DNA of 64,000 nt from Bedellia somnulentella (Eukaryota; Arthropoda; Insecta; Lepidoptera; Bedelliidae), in NCBI GenBank assembly GCA_963576735.1, contig OY755178.1, positions 12,214,001-12,278,000 of the forward strand, in the 5' to 3' direction. Numbering within the stretch: position 1 is the first letter of the stretch; each line of letters opens with the position of its first letter. The notes beneath the pieces were generated by a model. The model searched no databases. It worked only from the letters and a program-made list of their open reading frames with translations, and had not been told where the DNA came from. The translations under genes and the position numbers were made by a program. Shown piece by piece: positions 40,801-48,126 of this stretch.

Positions 40801-43800
40801 AACGTGGGTACTCTAAACACCAGGGTGACAATGTGATGTTCAGAAGTAATAGTACGGCGTTAACGTTTGAGTTTGAGTGAGTATGAGTTATACCGCGATG
40901 AAAAAACAGTGCTTTACCATTTTATACGAATCTAACTTATTCCCTTTTCAATCTGATTCTCTATTTACATCATATCCTTTAATTATCTTGTTTTAATATC
41001 ACTCCGAATAAATTTATTAGGATTATGCTAAAACTTTAGTGCAAATTCAAATATTTACAAGATACAACAACTGAGTGGAGTAGCACACCTTATCTTAAAC
41101 ACGCAGAAGCCCGACCTCAATACAGTCAAGGCTCGCACAATATTATAACAATATAATTTACAGTCGACGTTTTAATGAATGGAAAATTTAAAACCGTGAT
41201 AAAGTTGTGAATAATTTTAACCGTCTGTATCTGTGGACGTCTTTTCTACCGAACTTGATAACTTGAATTGTTTTTGTATCTGTTCATTGATGATTTTATT
41301 GTAAATATCTATACTTCTTAGTTTCTACCCGCCTGCTCCAGAAGGTGGGTTATGTTTTTAAATAGTTATTATGTGTACACATATGTATTGATGAATAATT
41401 TTAGTTTTTAAGCAAATCAGTTTAATTTATTGTTCATCTACCGAACATGTTTTTAATCCACCAAATCTTTCCATTCATGGGTTGTCTGGAAGAGATCGCT
41501 CTTAGTGATAAGACCGCCAGTTGTACTTTGGCTTTTGTACCGATCTTTTTTTTGTAATGTGCAATAAAGAGTTTTATCATCATTATTATATATGTAGATA
41601 ACTAAGTTTTGTGCTACAACCTGGATGACTTGAAGGACAAAACCATTTTTTTTAGTATCGTAATTTTTGTATTAATACCGCGTTAGTAAAAGAGCACGTT
41701 CATCAAAATTAATCAAAAACTGAGTAGTGCTGTATTTGTACTTGTTGCTCCTATTTTATCAGTTAGTGGTCCAATTATCTGCTTCCATACATTTTTTATT
41801 CTTCATAGTAACTTTTTTATCATACTTTCAATTACTAATAACTTCACTGACCCTTGCGATAAAAAACAGTTAGTTTAGAGATTGTCAGTTCAACACCCGA
41901 GCCGGGCCTACACCAATATATCTTGCCTTAAGTCATATGTGTGGTTAATTTATCAAGTTCGTTGTGAGGGAAATAAAGTAAAGAACAAATATAATACTGT
42001 CGATGATGTACCCTTACTCGCCTCATACGACACCCACAGCAAGAGATATTCTAAACCGATACTGCACTACAAAATACACCGATATATAACAAGTCAATAT
42101 GTAATCTAATGTTGTAATCCGCTTGCCAACGGATGTCCGAATACTGGCGATAACATGTTACCTATCCTATCGTATCGATACACTGTCGCTGCCAAACAGT
42201 GATTGACCTCGTGGCGGTCTTGAGGTTTCCGTGAGCAGAATGTGAAGTATTGTGAAGACAGTTTTACGATACTTTGAGTTATTTAACCTTTACATCATGG
42301 TTTAGTTGGTGCGAGTTTGGGAGGGCGCTTTTATAGGAATCATAGAAGAGACTTGAAAATTTACAAAGGCTGAAGTGACAATGATAAATGTATGAAGAAT
42401 AACGAATGTGAGAGAAGCAAGATTATTGAGGCAAATTGGCGATCGATAATCCCGGGCTACCCCAATGGGAGTAATGGGCGTGAGTATAAGTAAGTAATTA
42501 AATATTTGGATTTCTATGCAATATTAAAATCACTTTGCACTTTCATTAATTTTTTGACCATTTGTAAAAAACGTGCTAATATAATCTGGCTTGGCAGTAT
42601 ATGGACAATCATGTGATTGTAGCCTGCAATATTTTACCACCGCCATCGAACCTGAGGCCACCGGATCGTGTTTGCCGAATACTCGACCGCTTGCATATGG
42701 AGGCTGTTATATAATTATATATTACTTACTTTCAATGTACAATTCCGACATTGAATAAATATAAAAAATATATTACCGTACTCAAACATGAATAGAAACA
42801 TAAGATAGAAGGTTATTTGCATGTTGCCTTTATAAACGAATAAGAAACAAAGTATTTCAATATACCTCATTATTCTAGGAAGGTGAATTTCGCCTAAAGC
42901 ATAATTGAGTATTGTATTGTTCTACAAAACGAATTGAAGAGAGGACATTTTAAATACGGATTTCCGTTTCCTACAAGACAAAATCTGATAAGTTACTGCT
43001 TGTATCAAAGTTACGGTATATATGAAGTGTTTATTTAGTTAAGTTGTGTAGTGTCAGGTTACAACAGCACTAGCCCATTTCATCTTGTGGATGTTTGCAA
43101 GAAGTGACTAAAGGTTCACCATCACCGGGAGCATTCGCGTGTAATAGAACGTTACAGATATGAGCATTACATCAGTGAAGGAGGAGAACTGATCATTACA
43201 ATGCGCACCTTGTAATGACTATATGAATGATTGTATGAATTACATTACAAGCGAGTGCTCGATATTCAGGGAGGTATTATTGTAATGTAATACTCAGACG
43301 AATATGTAATGTACAGTACACGTGAATTCTCTCGATATGGGAGCATAACTTTTAGGGCTTATTAAGATATTTTTTGGCGATGCGGTTGGAAGCCCATATT
43401 AAACTTAACAACCTTTATTTTACTATAATTTCCCCAATATATTAAGCTCTGGATAACCCTTCTAGGGATTTATAATCGTGAGTATGTATGTATTTTAAAT
43501 TAATATTTCATTGAATGAGCAAACTATTCGCAACTTTACATTATTTCTTCTCCTTTGTTAATGGGTTGATAAGGAAAATCTGACAAACTTTATTTACCTT
43601 CATCGATTTTTGGTACATACATTATTCTTCAACTCTCGGTCACCACCCTCTTTAAACGCTATTTGATATATTACAAAAAATGTTCCATGGTCGTGCCCAC
43701 TCTCACATCTCTTTTACTACTTTAATGATATCTTATATACATGTCCAAACCATCTTAATATTAACTTTTCATTCTTTATCCCTGTTTAGTTCGGGTTCAC

Positions 43801-46170
43801 GCAATCATAACAACTAGTGATAGATTAATATGCTTAATATAATAACCACAATATAATATTGTTATCCTTCCTCCAAGTGTTAGCTTTTTAGCCAAGCTCT
43901 TAAGAGAGCTAAATTGCGTTGGGTATAAGATATGTATATATATACCGATATAATTAGACAGTTTTTGAAATAGAAAAGATATGACTTAACATTTAGTTCC
44001 TTTGTCATTGTCAACTTTACAATAATTCATAAAAAAATATGTAGGTAATTCCATCATTCTACTCTAAGCCAACCTTTGGAGGCGAGCAAAGTTTGAAAAA
44101 ATAGTCACAGGATAGTTTGTAGACTTTCGAGAGTAGACGTTCGGGACAAAATTACAATTGATATCAGTAGCTTTGACTTACTGTACACAACTAATGGTAT
44201 GAGTTAGTATATGTATGAAAAGGAATATTAACACTAGGCGCCACACACTGCATTAACGGTTGCAGCAACGTGTTTTAATGGAGGTTACCAATGGATTAAT
44301 TTATAGTTCTTATTATAGCCGAAGTTTACAATTGATATACAACTCACGAGCCAGTCACATTTGATCGAAAGACGTAAGCAATGGCTTCCAAAATGGAAGC
44401 AAATAACATGAAAACTAACCGCACAAGGAATTGATTGATTCAGATCAGAAGAAGACACGTAGAGGCTTCATAATACATACACATATACATATACTCGCGG
44501 CTGTAAATTCCTGGAAGGGGTAGCAAGAGCTTCGGAATAAAAAAATCCTCAGTTACTTTTGGAAGTTGAGGGGGAAAAAGATAGGAAAAATAAGGTTGTC
44601 CAGGAAGCCCCAATACCCTTAGTCGCCTCTTACGATCACCCATGGGACGAAATGGGGCACAGCAATACATACTAATGAATGAGCTAATCTCCATAATTGA
44701 ATGGTTAAGTATGACTTCATAGAAAAGTAATAAAGCAGATGCGACCTCAATGAAGCCTTTCGCGCAGAATTGCTCTTGACCTCCCTGCACTGTCGCGACG
44801 AGAAGCTTTTCCAATAAGAATTCCTATTAAATAGATTGGCATTCGACATCCAAGAAACTAATTACTTTTAGAAATTCACAGAATCATCATGGCGATTATT
44901 CTGGTTATAATTTAGTATGTGATGCATACATGCTTCTGTTATTGCAGCAAGAAAATCCTAGAATTTTGTTTCGTATTAAAGGGCATATTGACATACATAC
45001 ATACATACGTATACTTACGGCCATAAATCCCAAAAAGGGGTAGCCAGAGCTTCAGAGCCAGACACTCCTCAGCCACATTTTGAAGTTGATAGGGACAAGA
45101 TGGTAGAAATAAAGTATCGTTGGTGATGGGTCTCCAACCGCATCGCTCAAAAACTACTTAAAAAGCCCCATACCTTTGGTACTGTGCTGTGTAGTGTCGG
45201 CTTAGAATAGCACTACCCCATTTCTTCCGGTGGGTGTACGTAAGAGGCGACTAACGGTATTGGGGCTTTTAAGGGATTTCTGGGCGATGCGGTTGGAGAG
45301 ACCCATCACCAACAACCTTTATTTTACCATCTTTTCCCCACTCAACTTTCCAAACGTGGCTGTGGAATTTCTAATTCCTTAGCTCTGGCTACCCCTTCTA
45401 GGGATTTATAGCCGTGAGTATATGTATGTATGTATGTACCTTTAACACCTATAACCCTCAATTTATTAAAGTGTTATCAAAATCATGAAAAATTAGCTAG
45501 CTAATTTGATTTAACGTTCAACTTAATCAATAATAACAGTGTTAACTGTATTACATGTGACATTCAAAAATCGAAGTTTTATTGTTATAATTTATCACAA
45601 AAGTTTTTTAAACGTAACATAAATTATAAGCTTGTCTGTTCATATGTCTATGTCATATTGTTGTAAAAATTATATCCCTTACGTGTATATGACTGGCAGA
45701 GGTTTGTCTGCTTGATCACAGGGTTTGCGCATTACTTAATTGGACCAAAGTGACAGCTAAACTATAAAACCTCTTAGCTTTTTTATACTTGGATAAACTT
45801 ACCTAAGGAATAAATTGAGAGAACTATCGTTTCTAGTAGTAGGCACATCTTTGACACTTGAAGGTTCGCTCCTGACTCCCCGGAGCGACAGGCGCAGCTG
45901 CTTCGGAATGGTGCTGAGCAGACCGCTGCTGTTTCTACGCTGATTTAGACTCTTAGACCGCTTCAACTTATTCTCTTCTAAATCTATCGCCTGTGGATGT
46001 AAAGACACTTCTTCGCCGCTCCCAGTCGTACTAGATGGATTCGTTTTAATAATAGTAGGTACAGTCGGTTGCGCGTCTCCAAGTAGCTTCTCCCATGGTG
46101 ACTCGAGATCTTCTTCTGAAATCGTCTCAAAACTCCTCGGCCCCACAGACGACGAAGTCTTGTCCGACAT
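14576..46170 (-). CDS. Inward-rectifier K+ channel (Kir/Irk family), gene 2, alternative first exons and duplicated exon pair
   Basis: Coding exons in transcript order: 46170-45803 or 34514-34417, then 28300-27856, 27017-26838 or 26662-26483, 24995-24806, 22151-22027, 18110-18005, 15620-15218, 14654-14576. All splice phases agree. This gives 631 residues (long start) or 541 (short start). In the long form M1 is at about 174-200, TIGYG at 238-242, and M2 ends near 276; the cytoplasmic domain follows. By Kir2.1 numbering C122/C154, E224, D255, D259, E299, R312 and the PIP2 residues R218, K219 and R228 are kept, while D172 is Gln268. The product is a plasma-membrane K+ channel subunit that sets resting potential; its rectification is expected to be weaker than Kir2.1 (inference). 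Intron 1 is up to 17.5 kb. It is the paralogue of the + gene, in inverted orientation. Which fly Irk it matches is not clear from this alone. Confidence 0.92.
14761..14970 (+). mobile_element. F1 element, lacking the 3' tail
   Basis: GCTGTGTAGTTTCGGCTTAG to GGCTGAGGAATTTC, then AT-rich. It lies in the intron between exons G and F of Kir gene 2. Confidence 0.78.
15218..15620 (-). CDS. Kir gene 2, exon F (C-terminal tail)
   Basis: The acceptor is TTCTTTCAG/ATCGAATG; the G left by exon E plus AT makes Asp. It encodes [19 protein letters not shown]... and ...[12 protein letters not shown]. Reading straight on gives a stop (TAA) at 15216-15214, but that stop sits inside a strong donor, AA/GTAAGTA, and the next exon resumes in phase. 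I therefore call this an internal exon, with read-through as a possible shorter form. Confidence 0.78.
16090..16315 (+). mobile_element. Two F1 3' scraps
   Basis: CAATTTCCAAAAGTGGCTGA at about 16100 and GGAAGCTCTGGCTACCCC...AGCCGTGAGTATATAC at about 16258-16310. Confidence 0.5.
16760..17000 (+). mobile_element. F1 element, its tail invaded by an F2 SINE
   Basis: Full F1, but the TATG tail is interrupted at about 17000 by the F2 copy and resumes at about 17390. AGTATTCA at 16751 and at 17411 is the F1 target-site duplication around the composite. Confidence 0.85.
17001..17390 (+). mobile_element. F2 SINE, tRNA-headed, full length
   Basis: Head with box A-like GATAGCCCAGTGCG and box B-like GTGTTCAAATCCTG. 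Body: CGGGCCTACACCAATTTGTC, GAGGGAAAACATCGTGAGGA, CCCCCTATCACGTGAG. Tail: CTCTGCCAACCCCTTCGGGG, CGGCGTGAACG, then ATGTT repeats. Inserted in an F1 tail. Confidence 0.85.
17795..17960. mobile_element. Two F3 SINE pieces fused head to head (palindrome)
   Basis: GACACTGGCGGGAATCGAAC and its exact inverse lie about 20 bp apart (17861-17927), each followed outward by F3 body (AGAAAAATTTC / GAAACTTTTCTTTC). Only the T-arm half of the tRNA head is kept in each. Confidence 0.75.
18005..18110 (-). CDS. Kir gene 2, exon E (end of conserved core)
   Basis: The acceptor is TTTGCAG/GTGGAC and the donor TTAG/GTAGGG. Phase 0 in, phase 1 out. It encodes [20 protein letters not shown] and 15 more residues. 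The phase-1 exit is exactly 15 residues after CSAK, the same as in the + gene, so this intron predates the duplication. It is GC-richer than its surroundings. Confidence 0.88.
18191..18416 (+). mobile_element. F1 element, moderately diverged
   Basis: GCTGTGTAAACCGACACGG start, GGGCGATGCAGTTGGAGACC, GCCTTGAGTATATGTATG end. Confidence 0.75.
18470..18910. repeat. Diverged repeat pair of lepidopteran type
   Basis: CTGACTGACAGACAGACATC followed by AAATTTGCCAGGTAG and ACACTAAGAAAAGAATTCCC; a partial second copy at about 18818-18905 (GAGCACTAAGAACTGAACTC, ACGGGAATTCCGGGCGATTG). Family unnamed. Confidence 0.4.
19344..19542 (+). mobile_element. F1 element, old
   Basis: GCTGTGTAGTGTCTTCGAAT start and weak middle; tail TAGTCATGTGTAGGTATATC. 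Confidence 0.5.
21766..21955 (-). mobile_element. F1 element, old
   Basis: TACATACGTAGACTAACGGC at the + strand left end; CTCTTACGACTCCCGC; 5' end missing. Confidence 0.5.
22027..22151 (-). CDS. Kir gene 2, exon D (cytoplasmic domain)
   Basis: The acceptor is ATTTTCCAG/AGGGTG and the donor GAG/GTAAGA. Phase 1 in, phase 0 out. It encodes [16 protein letters not shown]... to ...DTGEYE, which includes the Arg equal to Kir2.1 R312 and the conserved WGHRF motif. An inverted pair of F2 SINEs lies in the intron just upstream. Confidence 0.9.
22250..22575 (+). mobile_element. F2 SINE, head partly lost
   Basis: From GTTATCGTGCAAACGACTAG to GGCGTGAACGTTTATGTTTA. Lies 100 bp upstream of Kir exon D, antisense to the gene. 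Confidence 0.82.
22868..23220 (-). mobile_element. F2 SINE, full length, inverse to the copy at 22.25 kb
   Basis: On the - strand ACATGATAGTCCAGTGGGTA (box A) and GTTCCAATCCTGGGTCGGGC (box B) to CCCCTTCGGGGGTAAACGG, CGTGAACGTT. About 290 bp separate the pair. Confidence 0.85.
24806..24995 (-). CDS. Kir gene 2, exon C (cytoplasmic domain, first half)
   Basis: The acceptor is AAAATATAG/ATAAC and the donor TTAG/GTAAGT. Phase 0 in, phase 1 out. The 63 residues open [18 protein letters not shown] and include the [12 protein letters not shown] strand and [10 protein letters not shown]255 and D259 (Kir2.1) are present. The last G plus AG of exon D makes the Glu equal to E299. Confidence 0.9.
25457..25645 (-). 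other. Unrecognised small ORF in a Kir gene 2 intron (possible micropeptide or alternative terminal exon)
   Basis: A 62-codon frame, [20 protein letters not shown]..., with a possible membrane segment ([19 protein letters not shown]) followed by a basic patch (EPKRYKRS). A CTATGCAG acceptor lies just at the Met. Its phase (0) would let it follow exon B1 or B2 as an alternative last exon. The opposite strand also has an open frame with a good acceptor (TTCGTTTCAG/GAG), so coding on this strand is not established. I do not recognise the protein. Confidence 0.25.
26483..26662 (-). CDS. Kir gene 2, alternative exon B2 (second version of the same segment)
   Basis: 180 nt, phase 0 at both ends; acceptor TTGTCCATAG/GTGGG, donor AAAAAG/GTACTG. 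It lies 175 bp after B1 on the - strand. It opens [16 protein letters not shown] and keeps RVGDIRKSH and EAHVRCQ. Using both exons would keep frame but repeat the M2 end and the PIP2 site, which cannot fold as a Kir channel, so B1 and B2 are inferred to be mutually exclusive. Changes from B1 include P186S next to the lysine cluster, M211L and A229C (Kir2.1 numbering). Confidence 0.9.
26663..26837 (-). other. 175-bp intron between alternative exons B1 and B2
   Basis: Bounded by a B1 donor (GTATAC) and a B2 acceptor (TTGTCCATAG). It is long enough to be spliced as an ordinary insect intron, so joining of B1 to B2 must be blocked by something other than steric distance. Confidence 0.7.
26838..27017 (-). 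CDS. Kir gene 2, alternative exon B1 (end of M2, PIP2-binding segment)
   Basis: 180 nt, phase 0 at both ends; acceptor TCTAATTTTAG/GTTGG, donor CGCAAG/GTATAC. It encodes 60 residues equal to Kir2.1 176-235, opening [16 protein letters not shown]. It carries the M2 end, the PIP2 cluster, RVGDMRKSH and EAHIRAQ. It is intact and is 44/60 identical to the next exon (B2), which encodes the same segment. The + gene is closer to B1 (43/60) than to B2 (40/60). Confidence 0.9.
27206..27405 (+). mobile_element. F1 element, internally deleted
   Basis: AGCTGTGTAGTGTTGGGTGG start, GTAAGAGGCGACTATGGG, AGCCGTGAGTATATGAATG end. Just upstream of exon B1 in the Kir gene 2 intron, antisense to the gene. Confidence 0.72.
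27856..28300 (-). CDS. Kir gene 2, core exon A (slide helix, M1, pore, most of M2)
   Basis: The acceptor is TTTTTCAG/ATATCG at 28301/28300 and the donor TTATG/GTAAGA at 27856/27855. The exon encodes a basic stretch ([12 protein letters not shown]), the [17 protein letters not shown] slide helix, M1, the pore helix and TIGYG, and M2 as far as QAFM. Entry phase 2, exit phase 0. The exit falls at the residue equal to Kir2.1 I175, so everything after the M2 bundle crossing comes from the alternative exons. Confidence 0.93.
29116..29755 (+). mobile_element. 3' fragment of the same non-LTR family, with broken C-terminal ORF
   Basis: Near-identical to 62350-62940 over about 560 bp. The reading frame at 29237-29719 covers [10 protein letters not shown]... 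to SAYPNGN. It keeps the 43 bases missing at 62368 but has its own net 7-base loss near 29231, so both copies are broken at different points. It ends in (TATG)n. Opposite to the host Kir gene 2, in intron 1. Confidence 0.88.
29894..29901. promoter_or_regulatory. CRE-like palindrome TGACGTCA
   Basis: Perfect CREB/ATF consensus in intron 1 of Kir gene 2, one of three within 6 kb. Confidence 0.3.
30320..30405 (+). mobile_element. RTE-type non-LTR 3' end
   Basis: CGGGACCGGTCGTTGTGGAG ... CAGCAGTGGACGTCCATTGG ... TGATGATGAT is the familiar 3' end of a widespread insect RTE element, recognised from memory of the motif. It is a different family from the one at 61 kb. Confidence 0.65.
30765..30880 (-). 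mobile_element. F3 SINE fragment
   Basis: TTTTTTGACATGAATTCCTC ... TTTCGACACTGGCGGGGTTCG; head cut within the T arm. Confidence 0.72.
30963..31184 (-). mobile_element. F1 element, tail shortened
   Basis: Near consensus from GCTGTGTAGTGTCGGC to CTCTGGCTACCC, then ATGTATGTATA without the GCCGTGAG spacer. Confidence 0.8.
31428..31449. promoter_or_regulatory. CRE-like pair: TGACGTCA then TACGTCAC
   Basis: A perfect CRE at 31428-31435 is followed six bases later by a near-CRE at 31442-31449, in intron 1 of Kir gene 2. Confidence 0.35.
31797..32022 (+). repeat. Tandem duplication, two ~102-bp units about 124 bp apart
   Basis: GTTTAATTCCATTGTTTTTA, GCACATCTGATGC, TTAATACAATTCT and ATGCTACACAAAAA occur in both units. 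Diverged, not part of a recognised element. Confidence 0.75.
32683..32912 (+). mobile_element. Short 3' fragment of the non-LTR family
   Basis: Encodes [19 protein letters not shown]... to SAYPNGN. It ends GGCGTGAGTATAAG with an AAGT-type tail, a different tail subfamily from the copies with TATG. About 230 bp, 5'-truncated. Confidence 0.85.
33852..33920. repeat. (TA)n microsatellite
   Basis: About 68 bp of TA with one break (TATATAACTATATA) and a TATG near the end. Confidence 0.95.
34417..34514 (-). CDS. Kir gene 2, alternative first coding exon, short N-terminus (isoform S)
   Basis: Lies inside the large first intron. ATG at 34514 (A at -3) opens [15 protein letters not shown]..., ending ...SAWSEELQ plus AA before GTGAGT at 34417/34416. 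The leftover AA plus A at 28300 makes Lys, so it joins the core exon in frame. A second in-frame ATG lies at 34520. A GC-rich block at 34870-35110, just upstream on this strand, could be its promoter or 5' UTR. Found by reading, not by homology, so a cDNA is needed to prove it; the start, donor and phase all fit. Confidence 0.58.
34870..35110. promoter_or_regulatory. GC- and CpG-rich block, candidate alternative promoter of Kir gene 2
   Basis: In otherwise AT-rich intron DNA this stretch has runs such as GGGCGGCGGAC and CGACGGCGGCGGCAAC and many CpGs. It lies about 400 bp upstream (on the - strand) of the alternative start codon at 34514. A promoter or 5' UTR role is inference. Confidence 0.4.
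35893..35900. promoter_or_regulatory. CRE-like palindrome TGACGTCA
   Basis: Third perfect site, about 0.8 kb upstream (- strand sense) of the GC-rich block at 34870-35110. Confidence 0.3.
36808..36970 (+). mobile_element. Short 3' fragment of the non-LTR family
   Basis: Starts AAGGCAGGTGTCCG and ends CTGCCTACCCCTATGCGAAC, CGGCGTGAGTATATG. About 160 bp. Confidence 0.8.
37122..37361 (-). mobile_element. F1 element, full length
   Basis: Near consensus; ends GAGTATACGCATGTATG on the - strand. Confidence 0.83.
37634..38504 (+). mobile_element. Non-autonomous Helitron
   Basis: 871 bp, from TCTATACTTATAATAAATCT to CCCGTGCGAAGC...CCACTAG. A precedes and T follows, as required. It contains the (TCTG)n run at 37753-37815. 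No long ORF. It lies in intron 1 of Kir gene 2. Confidence 0.72.
37753..37815. repeat. (TCTG)n microsatellite
   Basis: About 15 perfect TCTG units inside the Helitron at 37634-38504. Confidence 0.95.
38588..39232 (+). mobile_element. F2 SINE split by an F1 element
   Basis: Head AGCTCTGTGGGTAGAACACC ... GTGGGTTCAAATTTC; body resumes after 39026; diverged tail CTGCCAGCCTTTCGGGC. Confidence 0.75.
38765..39014 (-). mobile_element. F1 element inserted in an F2 SINE
   Basis: Near-consensus copy with an ATGAG-type tail. ATAAGGTAAAAC flanks it (38753-38764 and 39015-39026), a 12-bp target-site duplication, so it is a young insertion. Confidence 0.88.
39605..39838 (-). mobile_element. F1 element, diverged
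   Basis: AGTTGTGTAGTGTCGGATTA start on the - strand, GGCGATTCAGTTGGAAAAC, CTCCTTATAGGTATTTATAT. Confidence 0.65.
40553..40882 (+). mobile_element. F2 SINE, near full length
   Basis: GCAATAACTCAGTTGTTAGA head, then TACACCAATTTGTC...TTATCACGTGAG; tail degraded (GGCGTTAACGTTTGAG). Confidence 0.75.
41462..41585 (+). mobile_element. Non-LTR 3' UTR scrap of another family
   Basis: TTGTCTGGAAGAGATCGCTC...TAAGACCGCC...TTGTAC...TGTGCAATAAAGAG is a typical lepidopteran non-LTR 3' end; family name not certain. Confidence 0.45.
41880..41990 (+). mobile_element. F2 SINE fragment
   Basis: GAGCCGGGCCTACACCAAT...CATATGTGTGGTTAATTTAT then divergence. Confidence 0.55.
42370..42495 (+). mobile_element. Degraded 3' fragment of the non-LTR family
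   Basis: Recognised by GAGAGAAGCAAGA, TGGCGATCGATAAT, CTACCCCAATGGGAGTAATG and GGCGTGAGTATAAGTAAG. Confidence 0.6.
43043..43490 (+). mobile_element. F1 element, diverged, split by a MITE
   Basis: TTGTGTAGTGTCAGGTTACA ... GCGATGCGGTTGGAAGCCCA ... ATAATCGTGAGTATGTATG, with 43126-43334 foreign. Confidence 0.6.
43126..43334. mobile_element. Possible MITE inserted in a degraded F1 copy
   Basis: Ends CGGGAGCATTCGCGTGTAAT and the inverse of CGAGAGAATTCACGTGTACT match at 16 of 20 positions. The interior is rich in TTACAT/ATGTAA. It splits an F1 element. Confidence 0.5.
44474..44664 (-). mobile_element. F1 element, 5'-truncated and internally deleted
   Basis: GTAAGAGGCGACTAAGGG, a gap, then CCCCTTCCAGGAATTTAC, CGCGAGTATATGTATATG on the - strand. 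Confidence 0.68.
44994..45183 (-). mobile_element. F1 element, 5'-truncated, head to head with the next
   Basis: From about TTTTTAAGTAGTTTTTGAGC to CCGTAAGTATACGTATG on the - strand. Confidence 0.75.
45187..45437 (+). mobile_element. F1 element, full length, near consensus
   Basis: Complete copy in opposite orientation to its neighbour, so the two can pair over about 180 bp. TACCTTT occurs on both sides. Confidence 0.88.
45803..46170 (-). CDS. Kir gene 2, first coding exon, long N-terminus (isoform L)
   Basis: Starts with Met in a good context (AAAG before ATG), reading [20 protein letters not shown]..., and ends ...NDSSLNLFL plus AG before GTAAGT at 45803/45802. The AG joins A at 28300 to make Arg, in frame with the channel core. 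The frame is open upstream to about 46233 with another ATG at 46182, so the start is the best guess. There is a possible acceptor (CTGCAG) at about 46217. The 122 residues are polar, Ser-rich and basic, a cytoplasmic tail with many possible phosphorylation sites. Confidence 0.78.
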
Positions 46171-46881
46171 CTTTAGCAGCATTGGATGCAAGTATGAAAT
46201 TCGGAACGCAGTCTGCAGACACCTACAGGACACTTAGTCACTTCGGATTCTTAGTTTCTTGGCAACACTTCACTCGTATCATAATATCCATTTGTAAATC
46301 ATAATATTTGGGATAGAAATGTTGACACTGTAACAAAGGAGAGAAGACTAACGTTAATTCGGCACAAAAATGAATACGAGATGTGTGAAAAGAAAGTTGG
46401 TAAGTGGGAGATTGGGAATTATAAAACCAATCTATTGTCGACCGCTGATGGAATATAAGAACATGAAATCTTTTGAAAGCGAAGAAGTGAATGCATACTT
46501 TTTACGGCTTGCTACTTCCAGCAATAGACACTGAAGACATTTCACCCGAGTAACGGTTACCGTATATGCTCAAATTTGGGTCGGCGTAAGTTTTCAAATA
46601 GCTATTTAATGTTAAAGCTACTTTTATTAAAGGCTTTTGAAAGTATGAAACTAGCCACCATTTTAATTTAGCTTTGGAGAAAGGCAACTACTATTGTTAC
46701 AACTTCTTTCAATATTATATTCCAAAAGTGCAAATATAGTGGTTATAGCTTCAAATATATCAGTGGTGGTGTATGAGTAGGTTAAGCCTTGAACTCCTTC
46801 AGACATCTTATTGTTTTCCTATAAATTTATAACGGTATTCATCTTTCGATAGTGATTTTAGAACTTTTCCTGCGGTTTTCG

Positions 46882-47330
46882 TAAGAAGCAACTTGGGATT
46901 TTGGGGCTTTTAGGTGATTTTTGTTTACAGTTGCCGTGTAGTGCCGGCTTAGAATGTTGCTATCCCTTTCTATCCACGGGTGTCGTAAGAGGCGATTAAG
47001 GGTATTGGGGCTTTTTATTGGATTTTTGGGCGATGTGGTTGGAGACCCATCACCAAAAACCTTTATTTTACCACCTTTTCCCCACTCAACTTCCAAAAGT
47101 GGCTGAGGAAATTATAATTCCTTGGCTCTGGCTACCCCTTCTAGGGAATTATAGCCGTGAGTATGTATGTATGTTGTTTACAGTTGCTATAGGAGCATCA
47201 CCAACTATCCTTTATTTTACTGCCCTTTTCCCCGTAAACTTCCAAAAGTAGACGAGAAGTTGCAAACTCTGAAGCTCTAGCAACCCTTTTTTGAGATTAA
47301 TAGCCGTGAGCACATATATGAATATAGGTT
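46882..47330 (+). mobile_element. Old F1 copy split by a young F1 copy
   Basis: The old copy (46882-46930 and 47174-47330) is interrupted by a subfamily B copy (46936-47173: TGCCGTGTAGTGCCGGC start, TCGTAAGAGGCGATTAAGGG). TGTTTACAGTTGC is duplicated at the junctions. Confidence 0.82.
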
Positions 47331-48002
47331 AACCGTAGAACTAAAGATAAGTTATGCCACGTTTTTGCTTTAATACACTGAACAGTCGTACATATAATAA
47401 ATATTATGTCTTTTAACAAAATGTATGAAACCATTTTCTAAACCGTATGGTTATAAAAGAGAGAATAAAAAACGAAAAATATTACTCAGACTTGCATAAG
47501 GTAATTGATCATAAAATTGCTTTCAAGAAACATTTTATATGGTTTTTATGCAATCAACAGATAACCACTAGCAATTCAGGACTAGTGAAAGTTGTAAATG
47601 TGATTTTAATTATAAGTATTGCCTTCGTTAACAATTTGCTGAGAAATCGGGAGAATATGCAGTATTATTCAAACTGTTATTTAAGGCTTATTTAATTAAT
47701 ATAAGATGTCCTACTAAATTGTGGAATAGTGTTATCTCAAAATGGTATGGCAACTCCTCCGGTGTGTTTAGTACAAGGTGATATAGGCCCTCTTATTGCA
47801 TATCTTTTACAATATACGTTACAATCAAGGGGTAAAATTATTTGTAAGTACGGGAGGGTGTTTTTGGTTAGTTCACCAAGGCAAGTTCCTTCATTTTTAT
47901 AAGTCTTTTAAATAGTCATATCACGGCACGATGATTAATTTTGTGTCATCCTCAGACCTCACTCTCAGCATATTTTCTTTATTCCAATCCAAACCTACAT
48001 AG

Positions 48003-48126
48003 CTAGCACGAGCGATCTTTTAACTAGATATCGCGTGGTATAAAGAGACATCTCTTTCGCACTTACATCCGTATACTTTTATCTCATTCTAACCGACAGA
48101 GTATTGCAAAATAACGCTGGTGCTAG
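48003..48126. mobile_element. MITE, copy 2 of 2
   Basis: Ends CTAGCACGAGCG and CGCTGGTGCTAG. Same family and orientation as 6685-6822. Confidence 0.7.

Larger units (their letters stand above)
28301..45802 (-). other. First intron of Kir gene 2 (17.5 kb), holding the alternative first exon
   Basis: Contains the alternative first exon (34417-34514), a GC-rich block (34870-35110), three perfect TGACGTCA sites (29894, 31428, 35893), non-LTR fragments (29116, 32683, 36808, 42370), F1, F2 and F3 SINEs, a Helitron (37634-38504), and (TA)n and (TCTG)n runs. Stretches 32030-32680, 32925-33840, 33925-34400, 35120-35890, 35980-36800, 39240-40550, 41000-41460 and 42500-43035 show nothing I can name. 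Confidence 0.7.

Noticed and set aside
47018..47251. + strand frame (and similar ones at 2621, 4287, 16862, 39589, 46839, 59578)
   Set aside because: All lie within F1 elements and share the same translated repeat, so they are not genes.
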